Shown in pieces: positions 6,344 through 11,491 of a DNA stretch of 11,491 nucleotides. This stretch comes from Alphaproteobacteria bacterium (GTDB lineage Bacteria > Pseudomonadota > Alphaproteobacteria > CAAHEQ01 > UBA3637). Where the stretch lies: contig JAFXFY010000078.1 of assembly GCA_017513365.1 (NCBI GenBank), positions 1 through 11,491 of the forward strand, given 5' to 3'. Below the pieces are notes generated by a model. The model worked only from the letters and a program-made list of their open reading frames with translations, was not told the DNA's origin and searched no databases. A program made the position numbers and the translations under genes. Within the stretch, counting starts at the first letter, position 1. Each line of letters starts with the position of its first letter.

Positions 6344-6390
6344 TTATCGGGCGTTCTCATCCCTTAGTCTTTTACCGAGATAATGTTGGC
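6343..6390 (-). repeat. Direct repeat A, proximal copy (3' flank of the intact tRNA-Ser)
   Basis: This copy immediately follows the intact tRNA-Ser gene on the - strand and includes its encoded CCA (6387-6389) and discriminator G (6390). It differs from the distal copy at two positions (6362 and 6373 against 6212 and 6223). Confidence 0.9.
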
Positions 6391-6477
6391 GGAGAGGAAG
6401 GGATTCGAACCCCCGATACCGTTGCCGGCATACATGATTTCGAGTCACGCGCATTCAACCAGCTCTGCCACCTCTCC
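6387..6477 (-). tRNA. tRNA-Ser, anticodon CGA, with encoded CCA
   Basis: Read on the - strand the gene folds as a class II tRNA. The acceptor GGAGAGG pairs with CCTCTCC; the D stem is GCA/TGC; the anticodon stem CGTGA/TCATG carries loop CTCGAAA with anticodon CGA (6440-6442), reading TCG codons. A long variable arm ATGCCG-GCAA-CGGTAT is typical of tRNA-Ser, and the T arm is GGGGG-TTCGAAT-CCCTT with two G-T pairs at its base. Discriminator G and CCA are encoded (6387-6390). Repeats surround it on both sides. No intrinsic terminator is evident before the fucosyltransferase gene on the same strand, so read-through into that gene is possible. Confidence 0.96.
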
Positions 6478-6579
6478 ACATTACGGACCGCAAGTGTTGC
6501 CACTCCTATCCAGAAAAATCTCAATCATGTATTTGTTTGCGGATGCAAACACATGATTTGTCCTCGGGGTTATTACCCC
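6478..6579 (-). repeat. Repeat B, copy 1 (5' flank of the intact tRNA-Ser), with two hairpins
   Basis: The 92 bp at 6478-6569 match 6640-6731 at an offset of 162, with differences clustered at 6492-6503. Inside is a strong dyad: AATCATGT (6522-6529) and GTTTGC (6535-6540) pair with GCAAACACATGATT (6545-6558), leaving a 4-nt bulge. A second hairpin follows, GGGGT-TATT-ACCCC (6566-6579). Its position upstream of the tRNA means it holds the tRNA's leader and probably its promoter, though I could not pick a convincing -35/-10 pair. Confidence 0.85.
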
Positions 6580-6598
6580 TCGTTCCGCCTTTGGCGAC

Positions 6599-6639
6599 CG
6601 AGCTCACGCGCATTTGGGCCAGCTTAAGCCACCTCTTAA
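6599..6639 (-). pseudogene. Degraded tRNA-Ser 5' half
   Basis: The + strand words CGAG-CTCACGCGCATT, CCAGCT and GCCACCTCT reproduce the anticodon-stem, D-arm and acceptor 5' strand of the intact tRNA-Ser (6441-6475) in the same order, with small insertions and substitutions. On the - strand it runs from TTAAGAGGTGGC to GTGAGCTCG and stops at the anticodon loop. The D stem no longer pairs. Like the intact gene it is followed on its 5' side by repeat B, so it is a decayed duplicate and not chance similarity. Confidence 0.65.
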
Positions 6640-6741
6640 ACATTACGGACCGCGAGTATGAAAACTCCTATCCTGAAAAATCTCAATCATGTATTTGTTT
6701 GCGGATGCAAACACATGATTTGTCCTCGGGGCGGTTGCCCC
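6640..6741 (-). repeat. Repeat B, copy 2 (5' flank of the degraded tRNA-Ser half)
   Basis: The 92 bp at 6640-6731 match copy 1 at about 85 positions. The long dyad AATCATGT...ACATGATT is identical. The terminal hairpin is GGGGC-GGTT-GCCCC (6728-6741), against GGGGT-TATT-ACCCC in copy 1: the closing pair changed on both sides, keeping the stem. Confidence 0.85.
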
Positions 6742-6747
6742 TTGTAA

Positions 6748-6762
6748 GTATGATTATCATAC
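6748..6762. promoter_or_regulatory. Perfect inverted repeat upstream of the kinase gene
   Basis: GTATGA-TTA-TCATAC is a perfect 6-bp dyad with a 3-nt centre, about 95 nt before the kinase start and just outside repeat B. It is a possible operator. Further on, an A/T-rich stretch leads to a weak -10-like TATGAT (6829-6834) without a clear -35. The kinase ribosome site is AAGGAG (6843-6848). No other gene is seen in 6742-6856. Confidence 0.35.
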
Positions 6763-6856
6763 GCGAAATGAGGGTAAAAATCAATCCTTAATATGTTTTT
6801 TTTAGTTTATTTTTAAATTTTTTTTGTGTATGATGAGAGTATAAGGAGTGTAGGTT

Positions 6857-8950
6857 ATGACGTTAAAAGATATTCTGTATTATATAAGATATTATAAAAA
6901 TTGGATAATTTCCATTTTTATTTTTACAATTTTGTTTTTTGTTTCCATTTTTTTAAGTTATTTTGGCAGTTTGCATTTGTTGCATGTAGATAGACCCCTG
7001 TTGGAATTTTTTGCGGAATCTATCAGTTATACCTTATTTGTGTACATGATTGCGACGTTGTTGGGGATTGTTTTAATTTCTTTGGTGCATCTGGTCGGTT
7101 TTTTTCGTAAGAAAGATTTGGAGGTTTTGTTAGAACTTAAAACGAAGTTTTTAAAGGATGAAATTCATCAGGCGTCTAACAAATTAAATATGAGTGATAA
7201 AATTCTAAGTGAAGTTCCGATTGGTGTTTTCATTACATTAGGGCATAACATTATTTATGCCAATACGTGGATAAAGCGTTTCTTTTTTCATGAAGAGATT
7301 GCCTTGCCGGTTGAACGATTAAAGATTTTCGCTCCTCGTCGGGATTTTTTGGCGCTTGAACGAAAGGTGCTCTTGGCATTAACGACGCAAAAAAGGTTTA
7401 TGACACAGACTTTTTTAGAGGATAAACAAGGGCGTCGAAAATTAGTATATGTATCTGCATATAGTCAAAAATTAAAAAACCCAAAAAAAGGTATTGTTTG
7501 GTTCATTGCTGATGCATCAATGGAAATGAAAAATATTGAGTTAGAGGCATATTATCAAGTTGTTTTTCGTTCAGTGGCTATTCTGGCTCAAGCAGAAGAA
7601 AATACAACACCCGAAAATGAGGTTTTAAAGCAAGTTTCTTCGGAAATTATCGGTGTGTATGGTGTGAAAACGTTGTTTTATTGGCGTTATGATGATAAAA
7701 AATTGCATTTTGCGTTTGCTCTTGGTGAAGAAAAGGCTTTTCCAAACAGACCGGATGTGATTGATGTCGGTAATAAGGAAAATGCCGGAGATGCCGCTGT
7801 TAAGGCGGTTTTGACGAAGAAGGCTTGCGTGTGTAATGATTTAATGAACGATGCTTATTATAAAAAGTATTTTACACGTAAACCCAATAAAAGACAGGTA
7901 AAATCTAATCTGTGTATCCCATTGATTATTGATGATAAAATAGAGGGTGTTATCAGTCTGTGGAGTTATGAAGCAGGAATGTTTTATGATTCATTTAGAT
8001 TCCGGTTGCAACAGTTGTCTTATGAAATTTGCCATTATTTATCTGATATTCGTGCTAGGCGCAAGGCTAAAGAATCTATTCGTCATTATGAAGAGTGTTT
8101 AAGAGAGCAAATTCATGAATTGGAAAATAACAAAAAGATTATGCAACAGCAAGCCAGTGAAGTGAATGCCATGATTGGTGATTTGATTTCGGCCAGAGAT
8201 GAGGCGGAAAAAGCCAATCGTGTTAAAACGGAATTTTTGGCAAATGTTTCTCATGAACTCAGAACGCCCTTGAATGCTATTTTAGGGTTTTCTGAAGCAA
8301 TTGAAAATGAAACTTTTGGACCAATAGGAAATCCACAATATAAAGATTATATTAGTTATATTTCAACCAGCGGAAAACATTTGTTATCATTAATTAATGA
8401 TGTGTTAGATTTATCCCGTGTTGAAGTTGGTAAGCAAAAAATGAACGAAGAGGAAATTAAGGTCATTCCTGTAATTTCTAATGTATTATCTATTATTGAG
8501 CGATATCCCGAGGGAGATAAACGTGATATTACGCTAACGCCGAAAAAATCTAATTTGACGTTGTTAGGAGATGAACGAGCCTTTAAGCAGATTTTGTTAA
8601 ATATTCTATCTAATGCGGTTAAATTTACTCCGGATGGCGGTAAAATTAAAATACGAGTCAGTTGTACTGTGAAACAAGAATTGTTGATTGAGGTATCAGA
8701 TAATGGTATCGGTATTCCAAAAAATAAAATCAATGATTTATTTCAACCATTTTCTCAAGTTGAAAATATTATGACCCGAGAACATGAAGGGAGTGGATTG
8801 GGATTGGTTTTGATACGTAAATTGGTGGAATTGCACAATGGGCGTGTTTGGATTGAAAGTGAAGAATCAAAGGGGTGTTCCGTATTTGTATTGTTCCCAA
8901 AAGAACGTGTGTTAAATGCATTATCCCATAAAAAAGGAGTTAAAAAATGA
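6857..8950 (+). CDS. Membrane sensor histidine kinase, PAS-GAF-HisKA-HATPase
   Basis: The 697-residue protein has two membrane helices (about 15-36 and 58-83) separated by only some 20 residues. After them come a PAS-like region (about 115-225, opening with LSEVPIGVFITLGHNIIYAN), a GAF-like region (about 240-395, LFYWRYDDKKLHFAFALG and CIPLIIDDKIEGVISLW), a coiled coil (about 400-455), HisKA with H-box FLANVSHELRTPLNAILGF (phospho-acceptor His466), and HATPase with N-box LLNILSNAVKF (581-590), G1 DNGIGIP (615-621) and G2 GSGLGL (645-650). All catalytic boxes are intact and there is no receiver domain. The GFSEAIENETFGPIG stretch after the H-box is typical of alphaproteobacterial PleC/DivJ/PdhS-like kinases, which use DivK; a divK lies 2 kb away. 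Its stop overlaps the next start by 4 nt (ATGA), so the binding protein is probably its partner. Confidence 0.93.
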   Translation: MTLKDILYYIRYYKNWIISIFIFTILFFVSIFLSYFGSLHLLHVDRPLLEFFAESISYTLFVYMIATLLGIVLISLVHLVGFFRKKDLEVLLELKTKFLKDEIHQASNKLNMSDKILSEVPIGVFITLGHNIIYANTWIKRFFFHEEIALPVERLKIFAPRRDFLALERKVLLALTTQKRFMTQTFLEDKQGRRKLVYVSAYSQKLKNPKKGIVWFIADASMEMKNIELEAYYQVVFRSVAILAQAEENTTPENEVLKQVSSEIIGVYGVKTLFYWRYDDKKLHFAFALGEEKAFPNRPDVIDVGNKENAGDAAVKAVLTKKACVCNDLMNDAYYKKYFTRKPNKRQVKSNLCIPLIIDDKIEGVISLWSYEAGMFYDSFRFRLQQLSYEICHYLSDIRARRKAKESIRHYEECLREQIHELENNKKIMQQQASEVNAMIGDLISARDEAEKANRVKTEFLANVSHELRTPLNAILGFSEAIENETFGPIGNPQYKDYISYISTSGKHLLSLINDVLDLSRVEVGKQKMNEEEIKVIPVISNVLSIIERYPEGDKRDITLTPKKSNLTLLGDERAFKQILLNILSNAVKFTPDGGKIKIRVSCTVKQELLIEVSDNGIGIPKNKINDLFQPFSQVENIMTREHEGSGLGLVLIRKLVELHNGRVWIESEESKGCSVFVLFPKERVLNALSHKKGVKK

Positions 8951-9954
8951 AATATTTTTTATGGTATATAGGGGGGATTTGTTTGTTAAGCTTGGGGGGA
9001 TTTGTATTGCCCGTTAATGCCCAAGTAGGTGATAATCAGCCGGTTAGAAGATATGTAGAGCAAGAAGTTCAGAAAAAAACAGAAAAACGTCAAAAAAGAT
9101 CGGGTGCATGTGGCTATACTAAACCCATGAAGGTTGCAGGTTTTGTAACCAATCCGCCCTTTGGTTGGGTTGATGTGATTCCGGGTGATAGGACACGACC
9201 GGATATGTATTTTAATGATGGTTTTGCGTATCAATTATTTTATAATATGGCCACTCAATTGGGATTAAAAGTTGAAAATAAAGGGTTTACTTCATATCAT
9301 GCTGCTTTAACAGCCCTAAAAAAGGGGGAGATTGACGTGTTGGTGGGATCTTATTATGACAAACGAACATTGGGTGTCGGAACCAGTATTTTATTCCCAA
9401 GTTATATCAAAAATCCTATCGTTGTGATGTTTATGATGGGCAAAGAAAAGGATGTCAAATCTTTGGAAGATTTAAAGGGATTAAAAGGAGGCGTTCGCCA
9501 AGAAGAAATGATATATTCTTTGTTATACGACAGTCTTCCGGAAGGAGTTCAAATGGAACAAATTGCCGGTTCCAAAGAGGCTTATAGTCGCTTAATGTTG
9601 GGTAAAATAGATTATTTAATTACATCATTATATGCGGCCGAATCGGAAATCAGACGCTTCAAAATAACGGATAAAGTGGTATTAACACGGGTACCATTAA
9701 TGGAACCGGAGTTGTTTTTCGTGTTTTCGTCTAATTCACCTTGTCGTTTGTTAAAACCGACATTTGAAGAACAGTTGCGTAAAGAAAGGGATAATGGTGG
9801 TTCTATCGGTAATTTATTGTTTGAACACGTTGATAAATGGGCCGATCGATTCCGTTATGAAGAACCATTGACGGATATTTTATCAAAAACGATTGCTCCG
9901 AAAATGCCTGAAAAAGCAGCCGATATTCCCGTTGCAGTACCTTCAATGCCTTAA
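8947..9954 (+). CDS. Periplasmic solute-binding protein, family 3-like, coupled to the kinase
   Basis: A Sec signal peptide (hydrophobic core to about residue 22, likely cut after VNA at 23-25) leads an export-directed protein of 335 residues. A basic, Lys/Gln-rich linker (32-52) precedes a family 3 solute-binding fold: MKVAGFVTNPPFGW (61-74), DGFAYQLFYNMATQLGLK (91-108), ALKKGEIDVLVGSYYDKR (123-140), SLEDLKGLKGGVRQEE (172-187) and KIDYLITSLYAAESEIRRF (220-238). Such proteins bind amino acids or similar small molecules. No permease or ATPase is nearby; instead the start overlaps the kinase stop and has its own ribosome site GGAG (8936-8939). A role as sensory subunit of the kinase, as TorT serves TorS, is inferred. 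The ligand cannot be told. Confidence 0.85.
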   Translation: MKYFLWYIGGICLLSLGGFVLPVNAQVGDNQPVRRYVEQEVQKKTEKRQKRSGACGYTKPMKVAGFVTNPPFGWVDVIPGDRTRPDMYFNDGFAYQLFYNMATQLGLKVENKGFTSYHAALTALKKGEIDVLVGSYYDKRTLGVGTSILFPSYIKNPIVVMFMMGKEKDVKSLEDLKGLKGGVRQEEMIYSLLYDSLPEGVQMEQIAGSKEAYSRLMLGKIDYLITSLYAAESEIRRFKITDKVVLTRVPLMEPELFFVFSSNSPCRLLKPTFEEQLRKERDNGGSIGNLLFEHVDKWADRFRYEEPLTDILSKTIAPKMPEKAADIPVAVPSMP

Positions 9955-9972
9955 TGTAATGGAGGTAATAAA

Positions 9973-10824
9973 TTATCTGCCCATAATTTTTTGGAAAAAG
10001 GACTTTCTATTTCTGTCGGCAGAAGGTGCTTGGTATATCGTTTTTCGGGTGATATCTAGGTTATCAGATAGGGTGATTTTTTGTATGCTATGAACGGGTA
10101 ATGCTTTATCTGCCTTATGTTTTACGGCATGACTTGATTGATGCTCAAGTGTTTTTAACAGATGCTGATTATATTGTTTGAGAAAATCAGGATTATTTTG
10201 ACATAAATAATCCACTAATATTTGTCTAAGCCCTGCGGTGTTAATTCCACCATCCCATCCTTCTTTGTCTAAATTGGAATGATATAGAGGAATCATTTGA
10301 TAAGTTTTACTTCCTTCTTGATCCAACCCTTTAAAAACGGTATAATCACAGTGGCTATAGGCGTAATGATCTCGTTTAAACTGAATATCGGTTATTGTTT
10401 TAAGATTTGTTTTGACGTCTTTTGATACATTTATATTTAAATGATGGGCATTTTCTTTTAAAAAGGAATCGTATTTTTCAAAGTTGTGAAATAATCCATT
10501 CATACTCCCTTCAGTGTCTAACTGCCACGTCGGATATGTGATATTTTTTTTGTTCTCATGAACACAAACGATTAATCCTTCCTATTCCATTAAATGAAAT
10601 AAGCGCGAAAAAATACCGGCTTCTTTTGTCCAACAATAAAAGCCGTCCGTTTGTCCGTCAACGCCTTTTCCGATTGGTTTTTCGCCTTCTTGTATAAAGG
10701 AGTCTGCATTGTTTAAATGGCTGCTGGTATGATAAAAAGTTAATATATCCTCATTGGGTTGAGGTGTTTCTTTGTGAGGCGTGGAGAATTTTGAAAAGAA
10801 ATGTAAAATATTTTTTAATGCCAT
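9973..10824 (-). pseudogene. Unrecognised gene interrupted by an in-frame TAG codon
   Basis: Two reading frames on the - strand lie in one frame: codons 1-80 (10824 to TAG at 10582-10584) and the continuation to TAA at 9973. After TAG the frame stays open for 26 codons before the first ATG (10503), and reads sensibly (EGLIVCVHENKKNITYPTWQ). As a whole the product would have about 282 residues. The first part, FYHTSSHLNNADSFIQEG then DGFYCWTKEAGIFSRLF, faintly resembles ADP-ribosyltransferase-like folds that begin YHGT/S and contain GFY; this is a weak guess. The rest is not recognised. It starts 9 nt after the divK stop with no clear ribosome site, so it likely relies on divK translation. A GGGAGT before 10503 could allow separate translation of the 176-residue second part. 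Nonsense mutation, sequencing error or recoding remain possible. Confidence 0.6.
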
Positions 10825-10833
10825 TTGATAGAA

Positions 10834-11196
10834 TTATTTTAAATTTTCTTCTACAGTTTGAAAGAATAAAGGAATGGAAATGGGTTTAGAAATATAGGCA
10901 TCGCAACCGGCCTCTAAGATTTTTTCCTCATCCCCTTTCATGGCAAAGGCCGAAACAGCAACAATGCGGGTATTGGCAACTTCGGGTGTTTCACGAATTT
11001 GCGCTGTAACAGCTAAACCGGAAATTTTTGGCATTTGAATATCCATTAAAATTAAATCAGGTTTGATGGATTTTGTCAGTTCTAATGCCTCGGTTCCATC
11101 TAAACATTCGGTAATATCATGTCCTTTTGTTTTCAATAAGTCCGAAAATAAACGCATGTTCATTTCGTTATCTTCAACGATTAAAATTTTAGCCAT
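10834..11196 (-). CDS. divK: DivK-like single-domain response regulator
   Basis: DivK is the phospho-relay hub of the alphaproteobacterial cell cycle: PleC/DivJ-type kinases set its state and it acts on DivL and so on the CckA-CtrA pathway. The 120-residue protein is one receiver domain: KILIVEDNEMNMRLFSDLL (3-21) with acidic pocket Glu8/Asp9, phospho-acceptor Asp52 in DLILMDIQMPKISGL (47-61), Ser82 in AVSAFAMKGDEEKI (80-93) and Lys104 in CDAYISKPIS (98-107). Over its length it follows Caulobacter DivK closely, as recalled. The start at 11196 is chosen because MAKILIVED is the family N-terminus and AGGAGA (11203-11208) sits 6 nt upstream; the frame stays open further upstream but without family sequence. 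No pleD follows, unlike in Caulobacter; a broken gene follows 9 nt later. Confidence 0.93.
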   Translation of the reverse strand: MAKILIVEDNEMNMRLFSDLLKTKGHDITECLDGTEALELTKSIKPDLILMDIQMPKISGLAVTAQIRETPEVANTRIVAVSAFAMKGDEEKILEAGCDAYISKPISIPLFFQTVEENLK

Positions 11197-11259
11197 TTTT
11201 ATTCTCCTGATGTGATAATAGTGCTGGAAAAAAAAATAAAAATCAACTAAAATCATCTT

Positions 11260-11491
11260 ATGATGATGAAAAAGTGTGATAAATGTCCTAGATTGTGTGC
11301 TTATTTGGCCGAAAATAAAATAAAAAATCCCTCTCATTTTAACGGACCTGTTCCGCCGTTTGGAGATGATAATCCCGAACTGTTGATTGTGGGATTGGCT
11401 CCGGGGCGTGGAACGAATAGAACCGGCCGACCTTTTACCGGAGATGTGGCCGGAGAATTGTTGTACCCGACTTTGGTCAAGTTTGGTTGGG
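11260..11491 (+). CDS. Uracil-DNA glycosylase, family 5 (UDGb-type), 5' part
   Basis: The frame runs off the window end, with 77 codons visible. The N-terminus has CDKCPRLC (6-13), the paired cysteines that with two later ones hold a 4Fe-4S cluster in family 4/5 glycosylases. Next come PVPPFGD (30-36), LLIVGLAPGRGTNRTG (41-56) and RPFTGDVAGELLYPTL (57-72). The GLAPG-x-x-x-NRTGRPFTGD block is the active-site motif of family 5 (UDGb), which removes uracil and some other deaminated bases from DNA. Three ATGs in a row (11260, 11263, 11266) are possible starts, and no good ribosome site is seen. It is divergent from divK across 63 bp, so their promoters share this gap; a small dyad ATCAT-CTT-ATGAT (11253-11265) spans the start. 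Confidence 0.88.
   Translation, partial: MMMKKCDKCPRLCAYLAENKIKNPSHFNGPVPPFGDDNPELLIVGLAPGRGTNRTGRPFTGDVAGELLYPTLVKFGW

Noticed and set aside
6193..6390. A recent integrative element bounded by att repeats in tRNA-Ser
   Set aside because: The A repeats with tRNA 3' ends enclose only about 100 bp, and no integrase is in the window; an old excision scar remains possible but is unproven.
6241..6639. A functional split or intron-containing tRNA made from the two fragments
   Set aside because: The variable arm and the anticodon loop beyond the first bases are missing from both pieces and the D stem no longer pairs, so a complete tRNA cannot be assembled. Only the acceptor complementarity is retained as a finding.
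6193..6741. A CRISPR array
   Set aside because: There are only two copies each of two different repeats, too long (48 and 92 bp), with tRNA-derived sequence between them and no cas genes.
6537..6791. An 84-codon open frame on the + strand across the tRNA repeat locus
   Set aside because: It consists of the two B repeats and the tRNA 5' fragment read through, so its protein is internally repeated (MQTHDLSSG twice). It has no ribosome site or recognisable domain.
9955..9972. A terminator between the binding-protein gene and the convergent broken gene
   Set aside because: The gap is only 18 nt and has no hairpin.
10834..11337. A longer DivK with 47 extra N-terminal residues
   Set aside because: The family start MAKILIVED at 11196 has a good AGGAGA site; the upstream residues (MRGIFYFIFGQ...) overlap the divergent glycosylase gene and look like non-coding A/T-rich DNA.

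Overview
The window reads as a chromosomal piece of an AT-rich, Gram-negative alphaproteobacterium, probably host-associated. Four things point that way: the order secG - kdsA - eno (in many alphaproteobacteria pyrG sits between secG and kdsA; it is missing here), a near-canonical DivK, a sensor kinase with a PleC/DivJ/PdhS-like HisKA domain, and KdsA as a marker of Kdo-containing LPS. An alpha-1,2-fucosyltransferase (GT11), a disulfide-rich secreted repeat protein and a metallopeptidase-like lipoprotein would suit a gut or other animal-associated species. The taxonomic reading is inference.

Layout. 1-2664 is a housekeeping block on the + strand: the 3' end of secG, kdsA, a structured 150-bp spacer, eno and a strong intrinsic terminator. 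2666-4823 is an accessory block on the + strand: a secreted Cys-repeat protein with its own promoter and terminator, then a lipoprotein with an HEXXH motif and a good extended -10 promoter with a palindrome in its spacer. 4870-6168 (-) is a membrane-anchored GT11 fucosyltransferase, convergent with the lipoprotein gene. 6177-6762 is a repeat-dense locus around an intact tRNA-Ser(CGA) gene on the - strand. It holds two pairs of direct repeats copying the tRNA's 3' and 5' flanks, two degraded tRNA-Ser fragments (one interrupted inside the T-loop by a 78-bp hairpin-rich insert) and hairpins with compensatory changes.

6857-9954 (+) is a two-gene unit: a PAS-GAF sensor histidine kinase overlapping by 4 nt a periplasmic solute-binding protein. 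9973-11196 (-) is divK followed 9 nt later by an unrecognised gene broken by an in-frame TAG. 11260-end (+) is the 5' part of a family 5 (UDGb-type) uracil-DNA glycosylase, divergent from divK.

Possible joint roles: kdsA and the fucosyltransferase both bear on the cell surface, and the Cys-repeat protein and lipoprotein are exported. The kinase, its overlapping binding protein and the nearby divK could form a nutrient-sensing input into cell-cycle control. The most unusual items are the tRNA-Ser repeat locus, the TAG-interrupted gene behind divK, and the kinase/binding-protein/DivK neighbourhood.
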